A stretch of DNA of 64,000 nt from RGIG3002 sp964449325 (GCA_964449325.1 CAYUYJ010000007.1:1-64000), one strand, 5' to 3'; counted from the first letter of the stretch, positions 15,668 through 24,743 are shown. Translations and numbers: made by a program. The notes: generated by a model not told the origin, from the letters alone.

Positions 15668-17716
15668 TTACTGTTTTTCTTCAAAAGGACGGTTCAACTC
15701 TTCACAGCCCGCCAGTACGAAACGTCCGTTTTCAATAATCGGCAGTTCCTTTCCGTCCTTTGTCACTGCTGCCAGTTTCCCCAATTCATCATAAGGAATG
15801 GTAATATCCGTATGACAGTTAAAATAAGCCTTGGACAAATCCGTTTTCCGATACTCTTCCACCACTTCATTTTCCCGTGCAATCAGTTCTTTTCCGTCGG
15901 GATTGTAAACCTTCACATCCTCCGCATGAGAATAACAGGTATCCCCCAGCGCAAAGTGGGGTCCCATTTTTTCCGCTATAAGAATGGGCAATTTATCCGC
16001 TATATTATATTTTTCCGCCGCCACATAAGCGGTTGTGTTCGTTCCGACAGCAAATTCTCCGATAGGAAGCGTATCATGATGGAACAATACATTATCCTTG
16101 ATGTATTGTTTATTTTCTTCCTCTGTTTCAAAATTACTGCAGCTATACTCCGCAACAAATCCGTCCGCTAACCGGATTTCCAGATTTTGATATTCCAGTT
16201 CATTCAGGAATACACGGCTCACATGAAGCGTTCCGTTTGTTCCGGTAAGAAGCGGAGAAGTAAACACTTCCCCTACCGGAATATTCACATCGGAAACACA
16301 GTTTTCAAAATTGGATTCCTTCTCCGGATTGTGCAGTTCATGCAGTTTAACAGTCAGATTTGTTCTGTTTCCGTTCATGCCCTGTATTACTACATGGTCT
16401 GCCTGATCCAGACAATCAATTATCGTCTGCTGCATTTTCTGATATAACTGATAATCCAACGTATTGATTTTTACGATTTCATCAAATATTTCCGAATAGT
16501 TTTCTCCCACCTCCGGAGTCGGGAAAGCAATAATCGTAAAGCTTCGTTCTTCTCCTTTGATATACTCATTCACAATACTGCCTGCGGCAGAAGAAAATTC
16601 CACGGAAAGCTTCTGCTGTTCCTTGGACAATTTGCATGCCGTCTCTTTAAATTCCGGTGCAAAAGGAGTCTCTCCGAAGGTTTCCAACACTGCCGGTCCG
16701 CCAAACACCGCAGCCAGTTCCTTCCGGTGTTCATAACCGGCACGCAGTACTTCCAACCGACGATTCATGTATTGTTTGTCCATATATAGTGCTGCATCGT
16801 CTTTGTGGTCAAAATCATACTGCTTGTTCGGAATTGCCCCGAAATATCCGTTTCTGTTTACGCCCGCTGCCGCCCGGTAAAGTGTGGACTGCAAACCGAT
16901 TTTTTCAAAATTCAGCACAGCCTGCCGTATCATTCTTTCAAAGCCAAGACAAAAACGTACTGCTACTGTTTTCTTCTTGGAAATGTCTTTGCCTGTTACT
17001 TCAAAGCCAATCCGGTATCCTTCTGTATAAGTATCTGCCATCAGCTTTATTCTTTCTTCCGGCATAGAAAGAAGATGCTTTGCCGTTTCTACCTCACTGT
17101 CTGTAATATATTCCCCGAATCGATACAGATAACGCAAATCGGACAAATCACTTTCCATAATAATTTTTCTCGCAAAATCTTCCTCCGGATTAATCTGCTT
17201 ATCAATCGTTTCTGCTGTCATTTCCTCAGAATAATCACTCATAAACCAGTAAATCATCTGCTCAATTTCTTTTTTGTCCGGCTCTCTGTTCTCCTGTTTT
17301 GCATAAACAAAAGCCTGATACACCTCTAAAAACAATTCCATGCGAATCAGCATAGGTTCCTTTTTCTGCTCATAAGCATAGGGAATGGTTTCCCGCAGCT
17401 TCGTATATAAAAAGGAAAATAACTGTCCATACTCCCCCAGCTGCTTCGTGGCATAATCGGGGTTTCCATAGGATTTCTCGTAGTTTTCGGGCAGAATATC
17501 CTCATACAGCTCTTTATTTTTTCTTTGCAGCGTATCTAAATCTGCTTCCCTGTACGCTTCACTTCCTGTCCATTCATAAGTATCCTTGATTTTTAAGAGA
17601 AAAGCGGCACATTTTTTGAAATAATCACAGAAGCTTTCTGCTACCATTTCTTCTTTCGCTATATCTCTTATTCTTTCCATTGCCAAAGTAAAACGCTCTT
17701 CTATCATTTCGTCCAT
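15668..17716 (-). CDS. M29-like aminopeptidase with large N-terminal extension
   Basis: 682 residues; classical M29 enzymes are about 410. The C-terminal ~380 residues carry the expected metal and catalytic positions: Glu in VNIPVGEVFTSPL, Glu in LPIGEFAVGTN, His in GPHFALGDTCYSH and His-Asp in CHTDITIPYDELG. M29 peptidases are cytosolic di-metal aminopeptidases. The N-terminal ~300 residues are mostly helical, rich in charged residues, and not recognised. No signal peptide. It ends about 100 bp before purE, on the same strand. Confidence 0.8.
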   Translation of the reverse strand: MDEMIEERFTLAMERIRDIAKEEMVAESFCDYFKKCAAFLLKIKDTYEWTGSEAYREADLDTLQRKNKELYEDILPENYEKSYGNPDYATKQLGEYGQLFSFLYTKLRETIPYAYEQKKEPMLIRMELFLEVYQAFVYAKQENREPDKKEIEQMIYWFMSDYSEEMTAETIDKQINPEEDFARKIIMESDLSDLRYLYRFGEYITDSEVETAKHLLSMPEERIKLMADTYTEGYRIGFEVTGKDISKKKTVAVRFCLGFERMIRQAVLNFEKIGLQSTLYRAAAGVNRNGYFGAIPNKQYDFDHKDDAALYMDKQYMNRRLEVLRAGYEHRKELAAVFGGPAVLETFGETPFAPEFKETACKLSKEQQKLSVEFSSAAGSIVNEYIKGEERSFTIIAFPTPEVGENYSEIFDEIVKINTLDYQLYQKMQQTIIDCLDQADHVVIQGMNGNRTNLTVKLHELHNPEKESNFENCVSDVNIPVGEVFTSPLLTGTNGTLHVSRVFLNELEYQNLEIRLADGFVAEYSCSNFETEEENKQYIKDNVLFHHDTLPIGEFAVGTNTTAYVAAEKYNIADKLPILIAEKMGPHFALGDTCYSHAEDVKVYNPDGKELIARENEVVEEYRKTDLSKAYFNCHTDITIPYDELGKLAAVTKDGKELPIIENGRFVLAGCEELNRPFEEKQ

Positions 17717-17752
17717 AAAATATCATTCTCCTTATCCATTTCTTTCTTCCGG

Positions 17753-18073
17753 TTATGCAAAATTTCCCAGATAAATCATATAACCAATACTTACAATCGC
17801 CAAAAGATTCGTTACGATTCCGATATAAGAAAATAAATAAAACCGATCCTTTTCCAGCTTGGACATAATACCAAGTATCAGACCCGTTACCGAAAAAACG
17901 GCAGCCAGAAGTCCGGTCACTCCATATCCTACCATAGCTTCTCCGCCCGCCAAAAAGGTAAAGTAAACTGCCGCAAATAATGCTCCCAGACTGATTACTC
18001 CCAAAATTGTGGACATAATTGATTTTTCCGAATAATTTTTATTCGTAAAAATATAATGTTTCTTAAAACCCAT
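17753..18073 (-). CDS. Small four-helix membrane protein
   Basis: 106 residues. A short basic N-terminus (MGFKKHYIFTNKNYSEKS) is followed by about three to four hydrophobic helices with Gly-rich turns (GVISLGALFAAVYFTFLAGG, GVTGLLAAVFSVTGLILG, YIGIVTNLLAIVSIGYMIYL). No catalytic motif is seen and the function is unknown. It lies between the aminopeptidase (36-bp gap) and a 50-residue membrane peptide; all three share a strand. Confidence 0.7.
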   Translation of the reverse strand: MGFKKHYIFTNKNYSEKSIMSTILGVISLGALFAAVYFTFLAGGEAMVGYGVTGLLAAVFSVTGLILGIMSKLEKDRFYLFSYIGIVTNLLAIVSIGYMIYLGNFA

Positions 18074-18124
18074 CCTGCAATCCTGCCTTTAATTCCCTTT
18101 GTTTCTTCTAATCATAAACGCTCT

Positions 18125-18157
18125 AAATGGGCACCTCCCCGAAAGGAATGCCCATTT
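18125..18157 (-). terminator. Hairpin between two small membrane-protein genes
   Basis: AAATGGGCA and TGCCCATTT (9-bp stem) enclose a loop that can pair further. It begins 2 nt after the stop at 18160. It lacks a strong T-tract, so it may be a weak terminator or an mRNA-stabilising stem. Confidence 0.45.
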
Positions 18158-18159
18158 AT

Positions 18160-18312
18160 TTAAAACAATATCTTTGACTTTCCGGCTAACAATCTGGAAC
18201 CGCCTATAATCAACAATACGCCGCTCGCCACACCAACTACTAAAGTAACAACACCAAGTGCGATATTCATTGCACCGGCACCACGCATGATTTTATATAC
18301 CTTTTCTTCCAT
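18160..18312 (-). CDS. 50-residue membrane peptide
   Basis: Start chosen at the ATG 18310-18312, preceded by AGGAGG with 7-nt spacing; an upstream in-frame ATG lacks this. The peptide has a charged N-terminus (MEEKVYKIMRGAGAMN) and one long hydrophobic segment (IALGVVTLVVGVASGVLLII), ending in Gly-Gly and basic residues. The good RBS and position downstream of pyrE support a real gene. Function unknown. Confidence 0.6.
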   Translation of the reverse strand: MEEKVYKIMRGAGAMNIALGVVTLVVGVASGVLLIIGGSRLLAGKSKILF

Positions 18313-18366
18313 GCAAGTTCCTCCTGCCCTTTCTGTTTCCATCTTTTATATCCTTCCGCCAAACAG

Positions 18367-19044
18367 TTATGCCTTTACGCCGTACTGCGCATAATATCCG
18401 TCAATGGCTGCTTTCAAAGTGTCATCAATATAAACTTTGCCCTTATATGGCTTATTATACAAATGTTCCACTACTTCTTCCATCGTTACGATAGCGTTGG
18501 CATCAAAGCCGTATTTTTCTTTAATCTCTTCCAGTGCACTCTTTTCGCCCTGTCCTCTTTCCATACGGTTTAGCGACACCATAAGTCCCAAAATTTCCAC
18601 CTTGCCCTGTGCCTGAATAATCGGGAAAGTTTCTTCAATGGATTTACCGGAGGTTGTAACATCTTCGATAATGACTACCCTGTCGCCGTCTTTCATCGGG
18701 CTTCCCAGCAGGATTCCTGTATCACCGTGGTCTTTTACCTCTTTTCTGTTAGAACAGTATTTGATTTCTTTTCCGTAAAGCTCGCTGAATGCCATTGTGG
18801 TAGCAACGCTTAACGGAATACCCTTGTAAGCCGGTCCGAAAAGTACGTCAAAATCGTCCCCATAATTGTCATGAATTGCTTTTGCATAATATTGTCCCAG
18901 CTTTCTTAGCTGTGTTCCCGTCACATAGGAACCCGCATTCATAAAGAAAGGGGATTTTCTTCCGCTCTTTAATGTAAAATCTCCGAATTTCAAAACATTT
19001 GAATCCACCATGAATTCGATAAATTCCTGCTTGTACTGTTTCAT
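18367..19044 (-). CDS. pyrE: Orotate phosphoribosyltransferase PyrE
   Basis: 225 residues. The PRPP-binding motif is VVIIEDVTTSGKSIEET; other marks are FGPAYKGIPLSVATTMAF and the N-terminal LKSGRKSPFFMNAG. It converts orotate and PRPP to OMP. The OMP decarboxylase gene pyrF lies 10.4 kb away on the same strand, with an accessory island between; pyrD and pyrK are not in the window. Confidence 0.96.
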   Translation of the reverse strand: MKQYKQEFIEFMVDSNVLKFGDFTLKSGRKSPFFMNAGSYVTGTQLRKLGQYYAKAIHDNYGDDFDVLFGPAYKGIPLSVATTMAFSELYGKEIKYCSNRKEVKDHGDTGILLGSPMKDGDRVVIIEDVTTSGKSIEETFPIIQAQGKVEILGLMVSLNRMERGQGEKSALEEIKEKYGFDANAIVTMEEVVEHLYNKPYKGKVYIDDTLKAAIDGYYAQYGVKA

Positions 19045-19114
19045 TATAACTTAAACCTCCTATTTTCAAGGCTTACCGCCCTTACTTTTGCTATTAAATG
19101 GCCTTTTTCCTCTG

Positions 19115-19379
19115 TTAAATTCCTTTTCCTAATTCTTTAACATTAAAGGATTTCCCCATTTGTGCCTCCTCTTTAGGCTGTAGCTTAGATAAGGAAACAT
19201 CAAATATCCCGTCTATACTACCATAAAACCTTGAATTTTTCAACCATTTCAGCGTGTCGTTTGGTATATATCGCAAATACATCAACGGCACATTTATCAC
19301 CTACAAAATTTGATTTATCAGCCATGTCTCTGACCGATACCACGCGACATACATAGGTAGTATTCTTTTCTATATCCAT
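19115..19379 (-). pseudogene. Short frameshifted ORF between pyrE and the island
   Basis: An ORF with a fair RBS (AAGGGTGA before ATG at 19377-19379) reads MDIEKNTTYVCRVVSVRD and continues for 53 codons to a TAG. Another frame continues at that point with NSRFYGSIDGIFDVSLSKL and ends near KELGKGI at 19115. The join looks like a one-base frameshift in a ~85-residue protein. The family is not recognised. It marks the left edge of the accessory island. Confidence 0.35.
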
Positions 19380-19413
19380 GAAATCACCCTTTCCCAAAAG
19401 CACGTATTCAAAA

Positions 19414-20613
19414 CTACTCTTTTCCTAATAACCACTCCGCAATATCAAACACTTCAATTCCTTCATATGTGTATTTCGGATGCTTGGTTCTTGCAATAAT
19501 CATCTTTGGATAGGCATCCTTTATTTGCAGCAACGGAGAATACTCTCTCTCAAAAGTATCCGGATTAGATATATTATCGCTTACCTGAATATATATTTTC
19601 TCACTACCACGTTGTGCAACGAAATCAATTTCTTTTTGATAGAGTTTTCCAACATATACTTCGTATCCTCTACGCAGAAGTTCTACGCATACAATATTTT
19701 CATATACCCGCCCGTAATCCATATTTCGACTACCCAATATTGCATAACGCATTCCCGTATCACACATATAGAACTTACCCGAGGTTTCCAAATATTTCTT
19801 ACCTCTTATGTCGTATCTCTTAATGTCATAAAATATAAATGCATTACATAAATACTTGATATATTTTCCTATCGTCACATGATTTGTCGGTACTTCATTA
19901 GCGGTCAGAATATCACTTACTCTATTTGGAGAAGTCAAATTACCTATATTATCCATCAGAAACTCACTCAACTGACGGAGCACCTGCGTATCAGGCAAAT
20001 TATATTTTTGTACTAAATCTCTATTTACAATAGTTTCATATACTTCTTTGATATAAGTTGTTCTATCCAAGTCAGTGTTGTATGCATATGAACCTGCCAA
20101 GCCTCCCTTGATAAAATATTCTTCAAACAATTTGTCCTTGTCAGCTTGGTCACTATAATATTCACAATACTCCTTAAAGCTGAATGGAAACATGTGAATT
20201 TCTATATATCTTCCAGTGAATAAAGTTGCCAAATCAGCACTAAGCAAAAAGGCATTTGAACCGGTTATATAAATATCATATTTCTTTTTTGAATATAAGC
20301 TATTGATTGCTAACTCAAAATTCGGACATAACTGTACTTCGTCCACAAATAGATAATTCTTCTTTTCTTTATCGTACCTATCTTCCACATACTTGTGCAA
20401 AGCGTGATATTCCTTTATTTCTTCAAATTCCAAATCCATAAAATCGATAAAGATAATGTTAACGTCTTCAAACTCGCTTTTTAAATAATTAATGTAAGCC
20501 TGCATCAAAAAAGATTTTCCGGAACGTCTGATACCGGTAATAATCTTTATGTCAGGAGTATCTTTTAATGCTTTTATTCTTTCTAAATATCTTTCTCTTA
20601 CAATCGTCTTCAT
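19414..20613 (-). CDS. AAA+ ATPase, AAA_14/DUF4143 type (first of three)
   Basis: 399 residues. Walker A GIRRSGKSFLMQAY at about 27-40, Walker B YLFVDEVQLCP near 90, sensor-like YITGSNAFLLS, arginine-containing TGRYIEIHMFP. The C-terminal DUF4143 half has a PD-(D/E)XK-like patch (EIDFVAQRG, IYIQVSD). Proteins of this type are common, often multi-copy and poorly characterised, and are found in mobile and defence-associated regions. Two near-identical 35-bp repeats lie directly upstream. Related proteins are at 24744-26084 and 26506-27759, but the three differ considerably in sequence. Confidence 0.88.
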   Translation of the reverse strand: MKTIVRERYLERIKALKDTPDIKIITGIRRSGKSFLMQAYINYLKSEFEDVNIIFIDFMDLEFEEIKEYHALHKYVEDRYDKEKKNYLFVDEVQLCPNFELAINSLYSKKKYDIYITGSNAFLLSADLATLFTGRYIEIHMFPFSFKEYCEYYSDQADKDKLFEEYFIKGGLAGSYAYNTDLDRTTYIKEVYETIVNRDLVQKYNLPDTQVLRQLSEFLMDNIGNLTSPNRVSDILTANEVPTNHVTIGKYIKYLCNAFIFYDIKRYDIRGKKYLETSGKFYMCDTGMRYAILGSRNMDYGRVYENIVCVELLRRGYEVYVGKLYQKEIDFVAQRGSEKIYIQVSDNISNPDTFEREYSPLLQIKDAYPKMIIARTKHPKYTYEGIEVFDIAEWLLGKE

Positions 20614-20623
20614 GTTTTCATCG

Positions 20624-20737
20624 CTTTCGAAACTTTAATTTTTTTATAATTTTGAAACCAATTGTATTATAGCACCTTATCTGCAATTTATTCAAGCATC
20701 TACTTTCGAAACTTTAATTTTTATATAATTTTAAAAC
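20624..20737. repeat. Pair of 35-bp direct repeats upstream of the first AAA+ ATPase
   Basis: A 35-bp unit starting CTTTCGAAACTTTAATTTTT occurs at 20624-20658 and again at 20703-20737 with two differences. The 79-bp period and position just before the ATPase start suggest promoter or operator duplication; the unit contains the palindrome TTTCGAAA. A 14-bp piece (CTTTCGAAACTTTA) recurs at 26355-26368, in the 3' end of another island gene. Confidence 0.7.
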
Positions 20738-20842
20738 TTTCATATATTATACACAATAAGAGTCAGAATCCAAGCAAAAAGCCTATGCACATACCTTTCT
20801 AGTATACGCTGTAAGTGGCACTACTTCTTTGTAGCAAGCAGA

Positions 20843-20911
20843 GACCAAAGCACCCCAAACGGGCCCTTTGGTCATTGTCGGGCTCCGCCCAAACCCTTCC
20901 GCTTTGCGGAA
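20843..20911. other. Cluster of three hairpins in a 400-bp gene-free stretch
   Basis: Between the first ATPase and the broken AlbA gene I see no coding sequence. It holds three adjacent inverted repeats: GACCAAAG/CTTTGGTC (20843-20873), GGGC/GCCC (20880-20890) and TTCCGC-TTT-GCGGAA (20897-20911). The segment is more GC-rich than its surroundings. It could be a structured RNA, a recombination remnant or a decayed mobile-element end; none can be shown from sequence alone. Confidence 0.4.
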
Positions 20912-21036
20912 CAAACTGCGTGAATTATAGTACCCCAAATAGTTTATTGTACACCCAAACACAAAAATGACTATGAGATATTACACCCATAGCCACCTTG
21001 GTTTTACACAGTTAATAATATAATATTTCTAATTCC

Positions 21037-22278
21037 CTATCTAACAGTCACATACTTCTGACTGCTGCTATTTGGTCTGTCCGGTATTGTCATTGCTAAT
21101 CTACCTTGTTCGACAAGCGGTTTCAAATATTTTCTAACCGATTTCTTTTGTGTATACCCTAACATATCTGCAATTTCAAGAATTCCTTTAGACGAAGTAC
21201 AAAACTCCAAAATGCGTTTTATTTGAGAATTATCCTCAAACAGACTCTCAACCGGGGTAGTGACTGGGGTACTAACTGGGGTAGTGACTGGGGTATTCTC
21301 CTCAGTTGATACCCTAGTAAACGGTATCGAAACCACAATCGAATTCTCCCGAAATTCATAAGTTTCCCTACCATAAGCTTCCGTTATTTTAGGTACACCT
21401 CTGCCGGTTCGCTCACTGATATGCAGCTGCAGGAAAATATCAGACAACTTCTGATTGACCGGAACTGATTCGCCCGCAAAAAATCCTTCCATCGTTTGTC
21501 CTGGAGGAATTGTTCCTCTGGACAATATTTCAATTCTATCACTAAACACAGTAATCATTGGTGCATTTCCGGATATCCATAGGTTGTGAACAAATGCATT
21601 AATGATTGCCTCTCTGAAAGCATCTGCGTCAAACAAGGAAATCTCTTTCCGTTCCACCTTACGATTTCGCTCATCTGTCTGGGGAACATTTAACACATCG
21701 CCATATTCAAGCACCTTATCCAAAGAAAGTAGTAAACAGGTATTGCCAAATTCCCTGACTGAATACATCGTAGATGCTTTATTGATTCCGTTAAAATCCG
21801 TATTATTTATAGTCGGTAATCCAACACGTAAGATGTAGCGCAGATTGGACTCTCTTTCCGGGTATTTGTTCAGATTTACCTTACTTGATCCAATTCTCAA
21901 ATATCGATTTCCATCAAAACTTGTCGGAACTTTTGACGCTGCCGGCACTACCATAACAACAACTCTTTTCCCATCCAGTGTTAACTCATGAAAAGAAAAA
22001 TTATTATCCGGAACAATCTGTCTTGCAAGAAAATGCTCCAGCGGTTCGTTCTTAACATCAACTGTATAATCGAACTTTGTTCCTGTCAGTTCATGTGTAT
22101 CATTATTAACTCCCTAAATAAGATATCCAAACGCCTGTCCTTCCAAAGCTGCCACATTTGACAGTGAAGAAATATACTCACCCAGCCCGTTCAGCTCATA
22201 CCAGTTTTCCTTAAATTCAAACCAATTTGTTTCTCTCGGATAGTTAATTAATTCTCTGACAATTTTCTCACAATCCAT
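21037..22278 (-). pseudogene. AlbA-type ATP-binding regulator, broken by one amber codon
   Basis: A 414-codon frame starts at ATG 22276-22278 (AAGGAG 9 nt upstream) and ends at 21037, interrupted only by TAG at 22114-22116 (codon 55). The N-terminus has the AlbA_2/Schlafen-like signature (ETNWFEFKENW, GEYISSLSNVAALEG, FGYLI-stop-GVNNDTHELTG). The interrupted position is normally Trp in this family, so TGG to TAG is the likely change. Downstream are a GHKL-like ATPase segment (INAFVHNLW, ERTGRGVPKITEAYG), a PVTTPVSTPVTTPV linker and a winged helix. The intact product would be a transcriptional regulator or helicase-like protein. Confidence 0.8.
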
Positions 22279-22298
22279 TTATATCCGCTCCTTCTGTA

Positions 22299-22702
22299 TT
22301 ACTCTTCCCAATACTCATATTCATCATCCCGGCACCATCTGATAGCAATCTCCCGATGTGCATTGTAAAGCTGATTCTGCATAACTTCCATGAGCTGATC
22401 ATCCATGCCTTTCTGTTAATTACCTGCCATTTATGGATGCCTCCCCACCTTTTCACTGATATAAAGAGTATATCAAAAAGCCTGAAGAAAAGCGAATTGG
22501 GGAGAATCTGTGTTTCGTCAAAATGACGGTGGATAACAATGAATGAACTGTTACTATTCTTGACGATTCCATCCTCATCCTCTAAGGCTCTCTGCATCTG
22601 ATACCGTGCTGTCGCCTCCGGCAAACCAAGCTCCCGCATCAGATACACTTTGATTTTCTCCTTACCATCATTTCCAAGGAACTCACAAATGTCTCTTATT
22701 TC
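22299..22702 (-). pseudogene. Degraded gene between fic and the AlbA pseudogene
   Basis: One frame gives EIRDICEFLGNDGKEKIKVY, then LMRELGLPEATARYQMQRAL and DGIVKNSNSSFIVI, which looks like genuine protein but has no start codon. Near 22410 the sense moves to another frame reading MDDQLMEVMQNQLYNAHREI and REIAIRWCRDDEYEYWEE to a TAA at 22299-22301. A missing 5' end plus at least one frameshift indicate a dead gene. I do not recognise the family. Confidence 0.45.
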
Positions 22703-22713
22703 TTATTGTAGCA

Positions 22714-23424
22714 TTAGTCTTTCTTTATCGAATACTTCTCTCTAAACGCTTCATAATCTGCTTTGGCAATTTTATACTGCTCTCCAGATTGCTCTTCGTT
22801 CATGGAATACTCAGATTCCTGCGTCTCACCTTGTAATGCATCTGATATAATCCGTCTTAAGTACTCTTTCTGGTCATAATTTGCCATAACTAGTGAATCC
22901 CTCACATACATCGGATTATTCCGCAGCAGTGCCACTTGAAAATCCACACCTTTTCCCTTTAAATAATGCCACAGAAATGTAATGCAAGTTCTGGTGTTTC
23001 CTTCTCTGAAAGGATGAATGCTCCATAATTCCAATAAGAAATCAAAAACCGCATCTCCCTTCTTCGCGCTATTCGCCCAATTTAAATCTGCATATTGTTG
23101 CAATAATTTCTTTAAGCGATTCTCAATGTCATGATAATCTGCATACTCTGCGGAAGCACCGGACAAAACACGCTCACTCTTGTACAAATTCTCTTTTCTG
23201 AATGTTCCTGCCCATTCATAAATATCCCCGAATAAATACTTGTGGATGGATACCATGTGCTCAACATCATAAGTATAAGCAATCTTTGTAGGCTTCACAT
23301 CCAACCCTAACAGCTTCGCAAACACCTTCTGTATTTCAATTTTTTCCAAAAGCTCCTTATCACGAATGTTATATTTATTGATAAGAACATCACTGTCCGG
23401 ATAACAATTCTTTCCACCACTCAT
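22714..23424 (-). CDS. fic: Fic-domain protein (probable AMPylating toxin)
   Basis: 236 residues. The Fic core (about residues 50-170) includes IHKYLFGDIYEWAGTFR and the active-site loop HPFREGNTRTCITFLWHYL, matching HxFxxGN(G/T)R with its catalytic His, acidic residue and Arg. Fic enzymes usually transfer AMP to target hydroxyls. No clear inhibitory (S/T)xxxE(G/N) helix is obvious at the N-terminus. The C-terminal ~45 residues are charged. The start follows the XRE gene by 3 bp, so the two form an operon, as in toxin-antitoxin modules; activity is inferred. Confidence 0.9.
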   Translation of the reverse strand: MSGGKNCYPDSDVLINKYNIRDKELLEKIEIQKVFAKLLGLDVKPTKIAYTYDVEHMVSIHKYLFGDIYEWAGTFRKENLYKSERVLSGASAEYADYHDIENRLKKLLQQYADLNWANSAKKGDAVFDFLLELWSIHPFREGNTRTCITFLWHYLKGKGVDFQVALLRNNPMYVRDSLVMANYDQKEYLRRIISDALQGETQESEYSMNEEQSGEQYKIAKADYEAFREKYSIKKD

Positions 23425-23427
23425 ATA

Positions 23428-23787
23428 TTACGCCCCCAAATACTCAAATCTATCAATTCTGACTTCCATCTCTTCCAACGTTATTTTTCCAAAGATATAG
23501 GAGTCCAAAACCTCCATAAACAATTCATCCGGACCATTGGTAGCACTTAACATAATAGCCATAGCATTTTCTACACTCTTTCTTCTCGCATCACATGCTT
23601 CCACATAACTTTGGCTGATAAGCATCCCCTTATATTGTAAAATAGTTCTCATCATATTTATAACATATGCCGGAGGGTTTCTTCTTTCCTGTTCCCAATC
23701 TTTCAAAGTAGAAACCGGCACATCAAACATTTTGGCAAATTTACTCTGGCTTAATCCTGTTTGTAAACGCAATTCTCTTACTTCCAT
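23428..23787 (-). CDS. XRE-family HTH regulator, probable antitoxin/autoregulator of fic
   Basis: 119 residues from the ATG at 23785-23787, chosen for GGAGG 8 nt upstream; a further upstream ATG lacks one. HTH at residues 4-30 (LRLQTGLSQSKFAKMFDVPVS, TLKDWEQERRNPP). The rest is helical, ending EEMEVRIDRFEYLGA. Located immediately before fic, it likely represses the operon and may neutralise Fic. Upstream lie a GGCATTGCC palindrome and the repeated ~94-bp element. Confidence 0.85.
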   Translation of the reverse strand: MEVRELRLQTGLSQSKFAKMFDVPVSTLKDWEQERRNPPAYVINMMRTILQYKGMLISQSYVEACDARRKSVENAMAIMLSATNGPDELFMEVLDSYIFGKITLEEMEVRIDRFEYLGA

Positions 23788-23825
23788 GATAATTACCTCC
23801 ACTCATTTCTTTATATATAGTATAC

Positions 23826-23834
23826 GGCATTGCC
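23826..23834. promoter_or_regulatory. Palindrome in the XRE-fic promoter
   Basis: GGCATTGCC is a perfect odd-centred palindrome 38 bp upstream of the XRE start. A further arm pair (GGTAT/ATACC) lies at about 23848-23867. Either could be the operator of the XRE protein. Confidence 0.4.
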
Positions 23835-23865
23835 TACCATTATGCAAGGTATTTCAAGAATTATA

Positions 23866-23958
23866 CCATTTCGAAAATTGCACAATCTATTGCAAAAAAA
23901 TAATACTTTATGCGATTTTCAAAAAACATATAATACTAAAACGGCGGTGAACCACAAA
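23866..23958. repeat. Copy A of a duplicated ~94-bp intergenic element
   Basis: The segment containing TTGCACAATCTATTGCAAAA, TTTTCAAAAAACATATAATA and ACGGCGGTGAA is about 85-90% identical to copy B at 26243-26337, 2.4 kb away in the same orientation. On the plus strand it carries a good -10 (TATAAT); on the minus strand TTGCAA and TATAAT-like boxes face the XRE-fic operon. The stretch from here to 24076 has no coding sequence that I can support. Confidence 0.75.
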
Positions 23959-24076
23959 AAAACATGCACCCGGCAAGTACATGGGTTTCTACGCCATTTC
24001 GTTATTCGCCAAAATAAATTGTACATAACAAAAATGACTATCTACTCTTTAGGAACTCTTCTTCAAAAAACAGAAA

Positions 24077-24673
24077 TCACTCCCCTACCAAATACTTATT
24101 TTGCAAATCCAGTAATTCTTTTTTTATTTCATCAGGCAAATTCTTTATATCATTACATGCTTTCCAAAATTCTATTAACTTTATTATATCAATACCTTCT
24201 GGGATTTTATTTTCAAGAGTCAACAACAATAATACTATATTTTTCTCTGTATCTTCCCATCTTCCTTCCTCGACATATACAAGTGCTTTATTAATATTCA
24301 GAAATGCATCCTCACCCATCCATGTTACCTTGTTTAATACTTCTATCACAGAAATATTTATTCCTGGAATTTCTCCTCTCCTAGCCATAAAGCACACATT
24401 TACTAGTGCAGGATTATATTTTTCATCAAACAATTCATCAAATATATCTGATGCTTCGAGTAAAATATCTTTGCATTTTTCTTTGTTACCTTTAACATAT
24501 TCCCCAACTGCGTCAGACACACTATCTCTTGTTTCCATATATCTTTGATAACGGATATTAGTTGCCAGAAACCTCTCTCTGTCTTGTTTTTCAATAGCAT
24601 GCATATATGCATTGCAAAAATATGTCCAATCTACATATATATCCAAGGAATCCATTATAATCTTTGAAACCAT
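24077..24673 (-). CDS. Hypothetical helical protein, possibly 5'-truncated
   Basis: 198 residues from the first ATG, mostly helical and acidic (RRGEIPGINISVIEVLNKV, LDLQNKYLVGE), without membrane segments or a known motif. Protein-like sequence continues in frame upstream of that ATG (GRKYARYIDLAIKLCYREEG) to a stop at about 24758, but no start codon exists there. The gene may therefore have lost its 5' end where the AAA+ ATPase gene (ending 24744) now lies. There is no clear RBS at the chosen ATG. It may be a partner of the ATPase or a relic. Confidence 0.5.
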   Translation of the reverse strand: MVSKIIMDSLDIYVDWTYFCNAYMHAIEKQDRERFLATNIRYQRYMETRDSVSDAVGEYVKGNKEKCKDILLEASDIFDELFDEKYNPALVNVCFMARRGEIPGINISVIEVLNKVTWMGEDAFLNINKALVYVEEGRWEDTEKNIVLLLLTLENKIPEGIDIIKLIEFWKACNDIKNLPDEIKKELLDLQNKYLVGE

Positions 24674-24743
24674 CCGACAGCCTTCTTCTCGATAACATAG
24701 CTTGATAGCTAAGTCGATATATCTTGCGTACTTTCTTCCTAAG

